A stretch of DNA of 33,710 bases from SKPH01 sp051748565. GTDB lineage: Bacteria > Bacillota > Dethiobacteria > DTU022. Below the pieces are notes generated by a model that was not told the origin of the DNA, did not search any database, and was given only the letters and a program-made list of their open reading frames with translations. The translations under genes and the position numbers were made by a program. This document shows, one piece after another, positions 17,362-25,762 of this stretch. How positions within the stretch are numbered: the first letter of the stretch is position 1; each line of letters starts with the position of its first letter. The stretch covers positions 1-33,710 of the forward strand of contig JBNJHN010000018.1 of assembly GCA_051748565.1 (NCBI GenBank), in the 5' to 3' direction.

Positions 17362-17918
17362 GGCTTAATTTAAAATATAAGTCTGATATCCATCAACTTT
17401 TCTTTTTCCAGGCTATCTTGTAAAGTCTAAACAATAAAGTAATGAAGTGTTATTAATGAGGCAGCAGCGAAGGAGCTGGTTGGAATTGGGCAGCTTAGCC
17501 TGTTTGGATGGTAATTTCTGTGAACTTGATAATGCAAAAGTTGGAGTCCAGGTTAATCTTAACGGGGATAACCAGGAATATTGCCCTGGAAATATTATAA
17601 GAAGGCAGTATGTCTATTTCAGAAGAATCATTTACTATTGATGATTTAAGCAGGGCAACAGAAGTAAGGAGCTGCATCTAGAACAGCTTCCATAGCCCGC
17701 AACCTGCAGTATCCGGATCTATACAATCAAAATAATAATCGCTATGAAGATGACTATTCATAACTACCCACTGAAGAGCTATGCTTATAGCTTTCTAATT
17801 CCGGGTAAATATAATTGTAATCCCAGCAGAAAAGCAAATTACTATTTTTTAGGTTCAGCAAAGACTCAATCCTGTCGTAGATATTGCTGTAATAATGACA
17901 GTATATAAAATAACAAGC
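17362..17918. other. AT-rich intergenic region without a convincing gene
   Basis: About 560 bases between the gltB promoter and the response regulator's 3' end. It holds a few short frames that read somewhat like protein but lack support: plus-strand 17610-17681 (23 codons, starting MSISEESFTIDDL, with AAGAAGG a few bases upstream) and a fragment near 17455-17510 reading EAAAKELVGIGQLSLFG. These may be remnants of decayed genes. No terminator or RNA gene was recognised. Confidence 0.4.
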
Positions 17919-18560
17919 TCAATCGTCCGAGGCCAGGTTGTTGCGGAGGGCATGAATAGCCAGCTGGGTGCGGTCCCGCAAGTTCAGCTTCTCAAGCAGG
18001 TGGGTTACATGAGACTTGACGGTCCGCTCGCTGATAAACAGCTGCTCGCCGATTTCCCTGTTGCCCAGACCCCTGGCGATGAGCTTTAAAACTTCCAACT
18101 CCCGCGGGCTGATTTGATCAGCTTTGTCCGTACCTTTATTTGACCCACTTACCTCCTGCGCCATTCTCTTTGATGCCACCGGGTGAAAAATCGGCTTGCC
18201 GGCTACGGCATCGCGCACCGCCCCGGCCAGCTCTTCAGCCGAGACATCCTTCAACAGGTAAGAAAGGGCCCCGGCTTTAATTGCCGGCAGGACCAGATCA
18301 TCTTCCGCTTTACTGGTCAGAACAATTACTTTCGAATTGGGGCTGGCGGCAAGACAAAGCCTGGTCCCTTCAACCCCGTCAACGCCGGGCATGATCAGAT
18401 CCATCATAATAACATCGGGGGCCAGCTGTTTCGCCAGTTCCGCCGCTTCGCTACCATCCCCTGCTTCTCCAATCACGGTAATGTCATCTTCCGTCTCAAG
18501 ATAGTATTTAAGCCCCTCACGGACCATGCCGTGATCATCAACCAGTAAAACTGAAATCAT
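17919..18560 (-). CDS. NarL/LiaR-type response regulator
   Basis: 213 residues from the ATG at 18560. The receiver domain has the acidic pair in LLVDDHGMVREGL, the phosphorylated aspartate in IMMDLIMPG, the conserved threonine in VIVLTS and the lysine in LLKDVSAEEL. A linker of about 25 residues leads to a LuxR-type helix-turn-helix: ISPRELEVLKLIARG, then NREIGEQLFISERTVKSHV. It is the DNA-binding output of the preceding kinase. The start at 18560 overlaps the kinase TGA by one base (TGATG); a GTG four codons upstream is possible but less likely. Organisation with a LiaF-like protein suggests an envelope-stress response of the LiaFSR/VraTSR type. Confidence 0.9.
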   Translation of the reverse strand: MISVLLVDDHGMVREGLKYYLETEDDITVIGEAGDGSEAAELAKQLAPDVIMMDLIMPGVDGVEGTRLCLAASPNSKVIVLTSKAEDDLVLPAIKAGALSYLLKDVSAEELAGAVRDAVAGKPIFHPVASKRMAQEVSGSNKGTDKADQISPRELEVLKLIARGLGNREIGEQLFISERTVKSHVTHLLEKLNLRDRTQLAIHALRNNLASDD

Positions 18561-19615
18561 CACTTTTCGCACCTTTCACCAGCAAATGGTACTATAACTT
18601 CAAGTTCGGTCCCCCGGCCGGGAGAGCTGGTAATACTCACTTTGCCGCCGCTCAGCTCAGCCCGCTCACGGATGCCAGCCAGCCCCACTGCCGTTGGTCG
18701 GGCTGACCGGCGGGAATCAAAACCGGCTCCATCATCGCTGATTACCAGCTTAATATGTTCTCCATCGCAAGAAAGAATAGCTTCCACCTGTTTAGCCCGG
18801 GCATGCTTACTGATATTGTTTAGCGCTTCCTGGGCAATACGAAAAAGGCTTTCCGCCACCTTTACGCCCGGGTGGACTTTTTGATCAATATTATCTAATA
18901 CAATCCAGCCTTCCCGTTCCGCCATATTGTTAAGATATTCCTTTAACGCCGCCCCCAGCCCCTCTTTTTCAAGAGTTACCGGACGGATTTCCAGGATCAG
19001 TTCCCGAATCTGGCTGTGTGCCTGGCGAGCCAATTCTTCAAGGCTTTCTACTTCAGAGAGCAGTGCTGAAGCATCGCCGCCTATCTGTTCAAGGCGTCGC
19101 TTGACGGCAGCGGTGCGCATGGCCAAAACAAAAAGCTGCTGGTTAACTGTATCGTGCAGATCGCGGGCAAAACGCATTCTTTCTTCCAGGGCGGCGCCCC
19201 TGCCCGCTTCTTCGCCGAGGCGCCTGTTTTGTTCTGCCAGTCCACGCAGGGAACCAACCGCTTCCTCGAGCTGGGCCGCCATCTGGTTTAACTGTTTCTC
19301 CAGCCAGCCGACTTCATCATCGGGGCCGTGTTCAAGCCTGGCCCGGTAATCGCCACCGGCTATTCGCCCGGCCATGCGTCCGGCTTCCCATAACCTGAGC
19401 TTAACAGAACGGGCAATGATTGAACCGGCCACCGCCCCGGCCAGGCCGACTAGCAGGCCGGCTGTAAAACCGCCGCCCAGGGCAAGGGAAAAAGCCAGCC
19501 CGTAATGCAGGCCGGCTAGATATACTGTCAGCGCTGCCAGTGCACTGCCGGCGCCAACAACAAGGTAGATAAAGGCTAACTGCCACTGTAAACCAAAAGT
19601 GCGTTCCTTATTCAC
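18560..19615 (-). CDS. LiaS/VraS-type sensor histidine kinase
   Basis: 351 residues. Two N-terminal transmembrane helices (residues 12-35 and 40-68) are separated by a very short loop, so this is an intramembrane-sensing type without an extracellular ligand domain. A HAMP-like linker follows (about 70-122), then the HisKA_3 dimerisation domain with the phospho-accepting histidine H154 in RFARDLHDTVNQQLF. The HATPase domain has NISKHARAKQVEAIL (N box), ISDDGAGFDSR (G1 box) and GLAGIRERAELSGG (G2 region). The start is a GTG that overlaps the LiaF-like TGA (GTGA). Output goes to the response regulator encoded next. Confidence 0.9.
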   Translation of the reverse strand: MNKERTFGLQWQLAFIYLVVGAGSALAALTVYLAGLHYGLAFSLALGGGFTAGLLVGLAGAVAGSIIARSVKLRLWEAGRMAGRIAGGDYRARLEHGPDDEVGWLEKQLNQMAAQLEEAVGSLRGLAEQNRRLGEEAGRGAALEERMRFARDLHDTVNQQLFVLAMRTAAVKRRLEQIGGDASALLSEVESLEELARQAHSQIRELILEIRPVTLEKEGLGAALKEYLNNMAEREGWIVLDNIDQKVHPGVKVAESLFRIAQEALNNISKHARAKQVEAILSCDGEHIKLVISDDGAGFDSRRSARPTAVGLAGIRERAELSGGKVSITSSPGRGTELEVIVPFAGERCEK

Positions 19616-20379
19616 CGTATTTCACCCGAAATTGCCGGCAGGTATTGTACCTTCAGATCGCCAATACCGAGCCTTGCCTCAATCTGAAGTGTCGCTTCCG
19701 CTCCTTCAACTTCGACCTTCCTGCTCAGGGAGAAGCCGGCAAATCCGGAACGGCTTTCACCAAACAGGTCCAGCTCACCGATGCCGACCGAAGCTTCCAC
19801 ATCGATATTAACCTTGTCGGGAATCCTGATTGTCACTTCGCCAATACCTGTCTTCAGAAAGATTTTATGTGTTCCCGGTCTAATCTCCGCTGTGGTTAAA
19901 TCAATTACAACGTCACCAATACCGTGGTAAAAATCATAATCCTGATCCAGCACCCAGGGAGCGCGACCATGGTAAAGATCGCCGATATGACGCATTTTGG
20001 CATAAGAGGCCCGATCTTTATCATCCCTGCCGCAAAAAAACCGCCCTTTGATCCGCGGCCGGTCACCAATTAATATTGAAAGGCCGATCGCTACCAGGAC
20101 AATGGGCCAGCCGTAACGGGCCAGATCGCCACCGGTTAATTCAGTTGCCCCGGCATTGGAAAGAATGCCGAATAAACCGATACCGCTTACCCACAATCCC
20201 AAACCAATTAAAAACCAGGAGGTAACGCCGAAGCCAATGCTTTCCCAGAGAATTGCTATACCCAGGAACAGCAGGATAACCGGCCAGAAAGCAAGGCCGA
20301 AATTGTAAATCCCGGTTACCTGCAGAAAAACGAGGACACCTAAAACCAGCAGAATAAAACCCCAGATACGTTGTTTCAT
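19612..20379 (-). CDS. LiaF-like membrane protein with cell-wall-active (DUF2154/toast-rack) C-terminus
   Basis: 255 residues from the preferred ATG at 20379. Four hydrophobic segments fill the first 125 residues, with the pattern GFILLVLGVLVFLQ, FWPVILLFLGIAIL and a third and fourth around GLGLWVSGIGLF and YGWPIVLVAIGLSILI. The C-terminal half is a soluble beta-rich domain with repeated G-I-G-(D/E) turns (GIGDVVIDL, GIGEVTIRIP, GIGELDLFG, GIGDLKVQYLP), as in LiaF/VraT proteins that restrain their kinase. AGAGG lies nine bases before this ATG. An in-frame ATG at 20547 would add 56 residues that are soluble and unlike LiaF. Order F-S-R and overlapping codons indicate one operon. Confidence 0.85.
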   Translation of the reverse strand: MKQRIWGFILLVLGVLVFLQVTGIYNFGLAFWPVILLFLGIAILWESIGFGVTSWFLIGLGLWVSGIGLFGILSNAGATELTGGDLARYGWPIVLVAIGLSILIGDRPRIKGRFFCGRDDKDRASYAKMRHIGDLYHGRAPWVLDQDYDFYHGIGDVVIDLTTAEIRPGTHKIFLKTGIGEVTIRIPDKVNIDVEASVGIGELDLFGESRSGFAGFSLSRKVEVEGAEATLQIEARLGIGDLKVQYLPAISGEIR

Positions 20380-20633
20380 CGTTCCAACCTCTTTCCCTTT
20401 CAACTCGCGGCGATTAAATTCTTTTCGCCGCTGCTGATTCAAGGTTATCATCGCCTTCAAAACGGGCAAAGGTCCCGGGGATGGATTTTCGATCGTCCTC
20501 AAGTATGATTCTATACCGTTTGAAGTGTTCAGATCAATCACTTTCATGATACGCTTCTTTCCATTTTTGCCACATCAACCGGTTTCAGTTTTCCCGCACT
20601 TTACACCGGGCAGGCGATTATGAACAAAAACAA

Positions 20634-20686
20634 CCAGAGGTATGGAGCATTATTCATGACTGTTTTAGTCATCAACATTCCTCTGG
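20634..20686 (-). promoter_or_regulatory. Nested inverted repeat upstream of the LiaFSR-like operon
   Basis: Outer arms CCAGAGG (20634-20640) and CCTCTGG (20680-20686) enclose a second hairpin, ATGACT (20656-20661) and AGTCAT (20667-20672), with a five-base loop. It may be an operator for the response regulator or a leader hairpin; no run of T follows. Confidence 0.35.
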
Positions 20687-20809
20687 CTATGTACAATTTC
20701 CCCTTACTGATGGGTATTTTTTAACGTATAATGTTTCTTACAGCTTTTAGCTGGTTGTATTTCTACTTCAAACCATTATAAATTTTAACTGTCTTAACAA
20801 AAATATTGC

Positions 20810-20941
20810 TTGTATTTATTAAAAAGCTTTGTTTTCAATGCAGATCAAGAGATTAAGGCTAATGATTTGCATCTTAATATTATCGATTTCTGTCAGAAAT
20901 ATTTTGACCGAAACGAGCTTTTTAAACATGGTTTATGGTAA
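20810..20941 (+). pseudogene. 3' remnant of an unidentified plus-strand gene
   Basis: A short plus-strand frame reads as plausible protein: KSFVFNADQEIKANDLHL, then NIIDFCQKYFDRNELFKHG and a stop. There is no ribosome site and only a TTG as possible start, and an in-frame stop lies just before. The stop is followed two bases later by a good terminator (20944-21004), which supports this being the true end of a gene whose front has been lost. The family is not recognised. Confidence 0.4.
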
Positions 20942-20943
20942 AT

Positions 20944-21004
20944 AGATCTAAGCCGGCTTTATAGCCAAAGACATGGAAACAAGCCGGCTCACCAGATCTT
21001 TTTT
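20944..21004 (+). terminator. Rho-independent terminator after the plus-strand remnant
   Basis: Imperfect stem: AGATCT (20944-20949) plus AGCCGGCTT (20951-20959) pair with AAGCCGGCT (20981-20989) plus AGATCT (20994-20999), followed by a six-T run at 20999-21004. The loop is about 21 bases. Confidence 0.55.
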
Positions 21005-21044
21005 CGTTTTATGTAGAAAAAATTTCTTGCCCGGATTCTACAAA

Positions 21045-21311
21045 TTACAGACCGAGAATCTTTTTTTTCTTGGCAGCAAATTCTTCTTCTGTCAGAACAC
21101 CCTTTTCTTTAAGTTGTGCCAGCTTCTCAAGCTGGGCTATCTGGTGATCCATTTCGTCTTCAGGGGTGGAAACCGGTTTAGCCTCCCTGGAAGCCTGAGC
21201 CGCTTCAGCTGCAAATTGTTGTTCCTGGCGATGACGCACCCTTCCCGAAGCTGCCGTTGCTGTTCCTGATATAGCTGCAGTCCGAGCCATTCTTCTTATC
21301 AAACGTGCCAT
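21045..21311 (-). CDS. SHOCT-domain protein
   Basis: 88 residues from the ATG at 21311, chosen because AAGGAGG lies nine bases upstream; the ATG at 21344 has none. The N-terminus is basic and alanine-rich (MARLIRRMARTAAISGTATAA) and could associate with membrane or nucleic acid. The middle is a charged Q/A-rich linker. The last 30 residues are a typical SHOCT motif: LEKLAQLKEKGVLTEEEFAAKKKKIL, a short helix pair that often sits at the end of membrane or shock-related proteins and is thought to mediate oligomerisation. Function otherwise unknown. Confidence 0.8.
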   Translation of the reverse strand: MARLIRRMARTAAISGTATAASGRVRHRQEQQFAAEAAQASREAKPVSTPEDEMDHQIAQLEKLAQLKEKGVLTEEEFAAKKKKILGL

Positions 21312-21372
21312 TGCTAAATCCCTCCTTGTTATTTTGAAACTCAATAATTATATCATTTTTTGGTTAAGGACG

Positions 21373-21804
21373 CTATGCATTATTAACAGGCTCAATGCTG
21401 CCCAGGCAATCATATGCATAGCTGAGCAGTTTACCAGTCAGCATGAGGAGAAGTATTAAGATTGTAATGCTGACAAAGCCTTCTATGCTGACATATTCTT
21501 TGTATTTAAAATCGAGATATGCAAGCACTATAAATTTGCTTGAGAACAATATGGCAAATTTACTTACAAGACCCAATACTTTATAGGGCCAACCTTCTTT
21601 TGTTTTCCAAAAGATGCCGATTTTGGATTTGAGAAAAAAAATTGGAACTAAAATTAGCTTAATCGAAATAGCTACCAATATTGATACTGTAAAGCTGTAA
21701 ATATAGAACACATCAAAAAGCTCGGTGAGAAGGTTCAAAACAACGATGTAAGCTAAGATGTCGATCAGCCACTCCAGGTATACTTTTTGGTAGCGATTGT
21801 TCAT
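21373..21804 (-). CDS. Small multi-pass membrane protein, unknown family
   Basis: 143 residues with four predicted membrane helices: residues 12-30 (LIDILAYIVVLNLL), 33-58 (FYIYSFTVSILVAISIKLILV), 78-100 (VLGLVSKFAILFSSKFIVLAYL) and 108-130 (VSITILILLLMLTGKLL). The loops are short and basic on one side (KSKIGIFWKTKEG). I do not recognise a family. A GGGAG sequence lies about ten bases before the ATG. It lies between the SHOCT gene and the META lipoprotein gene on the same strand, 54 bases after the latter, so it could be read through from the lipoprotein promoter. Confidence 0.6.
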   Translation of the reverse strand: MNNRYQKVYLEWLIDILAYIVVLNLLTELFDVFYIYSFTVSILVAISIKLILVPIFFLKSKIGIFWKTKEGWPYKVLGLVSKFAILFSSKFIVLAYLDFKYKEYVSIEGFVSITILILLLMLTGKLLSYAYDCLGSIEPVNNA

Positions 21805-21858
21805 ATTAACTTATCTCCCAACTACAACGGGCCGATATCACAGTTTACTGGTAGAAGT

Positions 21859-22266
21859 TTATTTACGGAAAACCAGAATTGCATTACCGGCTTGATCCAG
21901 TAATTTTAGGTTGTCGCCGCTCAGTTCAAAACTTTTAACATCAGCAAGACTCTGAAGGTATTCATTCTCGTAATCCATCAACCCTTCGCAGTACATTTGG
22001 GAGCTACCGGCCGGATCAAAAGTTAGTTTCGTTCCCTCCTGTGTATATCCGGCAAAGTAACGGTTGCAGGCTGATTGGCCGCTGATTTGACCTTCACTGA
22101 AAGCAATGGTGATTTCCACATCTTCTGGTAAGGTTGCGCCGTTCATTTCAGTTAGATGCCATTCAGTTCCGTCCAAATCTTGAGTCCCTCCACCGGACCC
22201 GCCGCAGGCCGTTAGAAATAATAAAGCTAGCAGTGATAAAAATAATACTGAATATTTAACAGTCAT
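21859..22266 (-). CDS. META-domain (HslJ-like) lipoprotein
   Basis: 135 residues from the ATG at 22266. A lipoprotein signal peptide (MTVKYSVLFLSLLALLFLTAC) ends in the lipobox L-T-A-C, followed by a glycine-rich tether. The META/DUF306 domain follows: L-DGTEWHLTEMNG, ITIAFSEGQISGQSACNRYFAGY, SSQMYCE, then a helix ENEYLQSLADV and the closing strands. Proteins of this domain are surface- or periplasm-exposed and linked to heat shock, motility or antibiotic stress, with no known enzymatic activity. AAAGGA stands nine bases before this ATG; the ATG at 22275 directly abuts it. Upstream is a promoter with the same dyad and spacing as the promoters at 25623 and 32121, which ties this gene to the LuxR-linked regulon. 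Confidence 0.85.
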   Translation of the reverse strand: MTVKYSVLFLSLLALLFLTACGGSGGGTQDLDGTEWHLTEMNGATLPEDVEITIAFSEGQISGQSACNRYFAGYTQEGTKLTFDPAGSSQMYCEGLMDYENEYLQSLADVKSFELSGDNLKLLDQAGNAILVFRK

Positions 22267-22313
22267 TGTATCCATTCCTTTCGCTTAACAGATTAGTCGA
22301 TCAACATAAGACT

Positions 22314-22350
22314 ATTGAAATTAAACGCCCGCTGCCACCACCCAAATGGT
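22314..22350 (-). promoter_or_regulatory. LuxR-cassette promoter 1 (lipoprotein): dyad plus -10 box
   Basis: On the minus strand the dyad ACCATTTGGGTGGT (22337-22350), exactly 17 bases, then TTCAAT (22314-22319). The sequences just upstream (TACACCTATAATAAACC) and downstream (ATGTTGAT-GA-TA) match promoter 2 at 25623-25659 nearly base for base, in inverted orientation. Confidence 0.65.
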
Positions 22351-22389
22351 TTATTATAGGTGTAGCGAAGCTTTAATTAAACAATCATA

Positions 22390-22510
22390 ACTCAGACACA
22401 GTCCACTTCGCCACCGGGAACGGTTCCATCGTCTTCCCTACGGCCTTCGCAACGCTTCGGGACATTCGAATCCTCTCCATGGCGCCGCTCACTCCTCAAA
22501 ACAGACAAGG
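22390..22510. repeat. GC-rich structured intergenic segment, possible dispersed repeat
   Basis: A GC-rich island in an AT-rich gap, containing the short palindrome GGAAC-G-GTTCC and a segment with CTTCGCAACGCTTCGGGAC. It resembles GC-rich dispersed repeats that I have seen between genes of anaerobic Bacillota, but only one copy is visible in this window. Confidence 0.25.
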
Positions 22511-22561
22511 GCACAGAAACATGTCAATGGTTGCAAATAATCACGGGAAGAATTCGGAGGG

Positions 22562-25333
22562 TTAGATGATCCCGTTTCCCCTGGCGAAAGCGACCGCTTC
22601 CCAGCGGCTGTGGACTCCCAGCTTGGAGTAGATGTTCACGGTGTGGCGTTTTGTAGTAGCATAGGTGATGAATAAGCGGTCGGCAATTTCCTGTATGCTG
22701 ATCGCTTCGGCCATTAAACCCAACACTTCTTTTTCTCGCAGGGTCAGGCTTTCATAAAAGGGCAGGTCCAAACCATCTGTTTTAATTCCGGGCTGCCCTT
22801 TTGCACTTTCATTGGTATTCAGAGGCCCGGCATTAATTTCAGCAAAAGCAGCAATAATAACCTTGACAAAATCAGCAATCTCCGGAACAGGTGCGGCTTG
22901 CTTGAGAAGAAGATGCATTTGCTCTCCAAGGTCAAGATAGATGCGAACCATATTACCCCGGGCAGCTATTGTAAGTGATTCATTCAGCAAATCCAGGGCT
23001 GTATTTTTCTTTCCAGCACTGAATTCGGTCAGGGCTGAGAGCGCCAGGGCCTCGGCCCTGCAGCGGTTATTATTAGTTTTCGAGGCAATTTCCATATAAT
23101 AAGTTAATATCCCCCTGATGACGGGTAGATCTTTAGGATCATTACGGGCAATTAAAACCCTGGCTTTAAATATCTGCGGATCTTCAAAGTTAGGCATAAG
23201 GAGAACATCGGTAAAGGGCTTTAAATATTCATCAGCCCATTTTTCAGCCTCCTTCATCTCATTCTGGCTGGTCAATACCCGAAGCCGGCCAACCCGAGCC
23301 ACCTCAGTCACCTGGCCGCGATATTCAAGCTCCAGATCAAATAGTTCATTGATTATATCTAGCGCTTCTTTACTCTTCCCTATGGCCTGCAAGACATTAG
23401 CCAGGCCTATATAGCCCTGACGATCAAGAATTATCGTGGTAAATGAGCGTATTTTATATAGCTCCCGGTACCATTCTTCGGCCAGGTCCAGCCTGTTCCA
23501 CTGATAATTAACAAACCCAAGAATAGCCAGGGCAAATCCTTCCTGCTGCACTAATTTATTTTCGCGGGCTTTACCAAGCAGCAAAAGGGCATAATGTTCT
23601 CCTTCTTTCAGGTTCCCATCCTGGAGATAAATCATCGCCAGGGCAAAAAAATGCCGAATTGCATGGCTGTTATTTTTATTGCCAAGTTCCTGGTAACTTC
23701 TCTGCAGACTGGTGGCAGCTTTATGAACATCTTCACACAGCTGCAAGCTTAAACCATGCCAAAAAATAACCTGGCCCCTTATATAGTTCCACCGGGTTGG
23801 TATTGAATCAAGCGCTTGTTCAAATAACTTAACGGCTTCTGGACAGCGATTGGAGGCGAGGGCGAAAAAACCTTTAAAAAAAGCTAATTGCCCGGACAGG
23901 GTGCCTTGATTCATTGAAGCATATGCTTCACTCTTCATGATCTTTTCCACTTGCCCGGTGATAGTATTAATTTCGTCAATATCCCACCTGTAAATCTTTT
24001 GCCAGGCCATATACAAGAGGAACTGCACATTAGTTGACTTAATTTCTCCTGTGACGAATTGCATTAAATAATCTATAAGCAGAAGATCTTCACTGTCCAG
24101 GGCTTCAAAAATCATCTGATCAAGATTTTCAGCCAGCACTTCGCTATTATCGGCTTTTAATGCATGTTCGAGCGCCTGTTTAAACTGATTACACCCGGCA
24201 TGCCAATTTGCAGCACGCAAATGTAATGACTTTACCTGCTCAGGATTAATGCTTTTCAACAGTCTCTTTTGTAACAGGTTATGCATTAGGTGATGCATGC
24301 GAAACCAATCCTCATTACACTCCTCTTTACCTTGAAGAGATGTAATAAAAAGATCAATACTATTAATGTTATTAAGCAAATATTTTACAGATTCATCCAG
24401 ATCATCGTCATCTACCAGCGCCAGGCACAGTGAAACGCAGAAATCATCAAGAATTGAAATTTTCATCAAAAACCGCTGCATCGGTACTGTCATATGTTCG
24501 AAAACTTCATCAGCCAAATAGCTGATTATCTCTTGTCTTCCCAGGGACATCACCGATTCAATATCCTGACCAACATTTGTTTGATTCAAGGCGATTGAAG
24601 CAAGCTTTAAGCCGGCTGCCCAACCTTCAATATGGTTCAGCAAATCGGAGATAGGTTTTTCACCGGGATCTCTTTTTGTCGTAAGGCAGATAAAATCTGC
24701 GGCCTCCTGCGGCAAAAAACGCAAATCTCTTGAACGGATATCATTTATTCTGCCCTGGCCTTTTAATCCAGAAAGGGCCAGAGGCGGTTGGGTGCGGGAA
24801 ATGATCACCAGGTGCATCGGTAAAGGCCAGTGCTTGATCCATTCCGAGAGTAATTCTTGCATTTGCGGGCAGTCGGCGCGATGAAAATCGTCAAGCACCA
24901 TTACAAAACGCTCATTAAGTGATGCAATTTCGTTGGTAAGAATAAGCAAGATTAGCTCAGGATCAATTACACTGGCTTTATAGGCCAGGTTAAAAGTTTC
25001 CGGTAATGCTTTCGGAAAGATTTTACGCAGCGCTGCAATGAAATGGCGCAGGAAAAAAATAAAGTTATGATCACTTTCATCAATAGCCAACCAGGTTGAA
25101 GGCAGAAATTCTGTTTTTATACCATTGTCCGGGCGCTGCATCTCACCCAACCGGGAACTGACCAGGGTTGTTTTCCCAAATCCGGCAGGAGCAATGACGA
25201 GGGTAAGCACTTTGGAGGGTTCGAAATCCAGCTTCTCTGTTAACCTGGGACGATCCAGCAGCAAACCCGGCAGTTGAGGACGGTAAAGCCTGGTTCGAAG
25301 GATATCAAAGCCCTCGTTAGTTAATGTTTCCAT
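22562..25333 (-). CDS. MalT-type (LAL family) LuxR transcriptional activator
   Basis: 923 residues. An N-terminal NTPase of the STAND/NOD type: Walker A APAGFGKTT (48-56), Walker B VMVLDDF (144-150), sensor-like LVIISRTQPPL near 190. A winged-helix-like region and a long array of TPR-like helices fill residues about 330-850 (repeated A-x-x-x-L-x-x-A patterns). The C-terminal 65 residues are a LuxR helix-turn-helix: LTLREKEVLGLMAEAISIQE, then IADRLFITYATTKRH and KLGVHSRWEAVAFARGNGII. Such proteins bind an inducer and ATP, oligomerise and activate promoters. It is divergent from the 2H-HAD/sulfatase block and followed by the lipoprotein gene, and both of those start at promoters sharing one dyad. 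The inducer is unknown. Confidence 0.9.
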   Translation of the reverse strand: METLTNEGFDILRTRLYRPQLPGLLLDRPRLTEKLDFEPSKVLTLVIAPAGFGKTTLVSSRLGEMQRPDNGIKTEFLPSTWLAIDESDHNFIFFLRHFIAALRKIFPKALPETFNLAYKASVIDPELILLILTNEIASLNERFVMVLDDFHRADCPQMQELLSEWIKHWPLPMHLVIISRTQPPLALSGLKGQGRINDIRSRDLRFLPQEAADFICLTTKRDPGEKPISDLLNHIEGWAAGLKLASIALNQTNVGQDIESVMSLGRQEIISYLADEVFEHMTVPMQRFLMKISILDDFCVSLCLALVDDDDLDESVKYLLNNINSIDLFITSLQGKEECNEDWFRMHHLMHNLLQKRLLKSINPEQVKSLHLRAANWHAGCNQFKQALEHALKADNSEVLAENLDQMIFEALDSEDLLLIDYLMQFVTGEIKSTNVQFLLYMAWQKIYRWDIDEINTITGQVEKIMKSEAYASMNQGTLSGQLAFFKGFFALASNRCPEAVKLFEQALDSIPTRWNYIRGQVIFWHGLSLQLCEDVHKAATSLQRSYQELGNKNNSHAIRHFFALAMIYLQDGNLKEGEHYALLLLGKARENKLVQQEGFALAILGFVNYQWNRLDLAEEWYRELYKIRSFTTIILDRQGYIGLANVLQAIGKSKEALDIINELFDLELEYRGQVTEVARVGRLRVLTSQNEMKEAEKWADEYLKPFTDVLLMPNFEDPQIFKARVLIARNDPKDLPVIRGILTYYMEIASKTNNNRCRAEALALSALTEFSAGKKNTALDLLNESLTIAARGNMVRIYLDLGEQMHLLLKQAAPVPEIADFVKVIIAAFAEINAGPLNTNESAKGQPGIKTDGLDLPFYESLTLREKEVLGLMAEAISIQEIADRLFITYATTKRHTVNIYSKLGVHSRWEAVAFARGNGII

Positions 25334-25465
25334 CTGATCACCAATTTAAATCAAGGTTTGAAGCCCTTACTCCGGGAGATAAAGAATAGTTAAGCCTGCA
25401 CCAGGTTGATACTTCCGGTCAGTCTAATATTGAACTGCTTAAATACCAGCAAGCCTATGACAGTA

Positions 25466-25494
25466 ATAATACCATTTTGTGTAAATATTTTCAA
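25466..25494 (-). promoter_or_regulatory. Promoter of the LuxR gene
   Basis: On the minus strand TTGAAA (25489-25494), a 17-bp spacer and TATTAT (25466-25471), about 133 bases before the ATG at 25333. The block is conserved at 32047-32075. Confidence 0.6.
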
Positions 25495-25622
25495 GTTTCG
25501 CGTGATAAAGTAGTAGACCCGCGATTACAGAGGCCAAAATTAACATAAACTTTTTGATGCAATAATTTGGGCTTTTTTGTTCTTACACTCAAAAAGGAAG
25601 TACAAAATTACACCTATAATAA

Positions 25623-25659
25623 ACCATTTTGGTGGTATTAACGGGTACCTGATTACAAT
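25623..25659 (+). promoter_or_regulatory. LuxR-cassette promoter 2 (2H-HAD/sulfatase block): dyad plus -10 box
   Basis: Dyad ACCATTTTGGTGGT (25623-25636), 17 bases, then TACAAT (25654-25659). The right dyad arm occupies the -35 position and there is no good -35 hexamer, as expected of an activator-dependent promoter. The ATG at 25703 is 44 bases after the -10 box, the same distance as in promoter 3. Confidence 0.65.
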
Positions 25660-25702
25660 ACTCTGATGTTGATAGAATAGCTCATTTAAAGGAGGAGCAT
25701 AG

Positions 25703-25762
25703 ATGAACTTTCACCATGAACTGCCGGGAAAGGAGAATTCACATGAGCTTGATCGCGATTAA
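25703..25762 (+). CDS. 19-codon leader ORF overlapping the 2H-HAD gene
   Basis: ATG at 25703 with a strong AAAGGAGG eight bases upstream encodes MNFHHELPGKENSHELDRD and stops at 25760-25762, 20 bases inside the next gene, whose own ribosome site (AAAGGAG) and ATG (25743) lie within this ORF. This start stands at exactly the position, relative to the promoter and ribosome site, where the DUF1254 gene starts at 32201. It may couple translation of the 2H-HAD gene to the strong site, or be the remains of an older first gene. Confidence 0.45.
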   Translation: MNFHHELPGKENSHELDRD

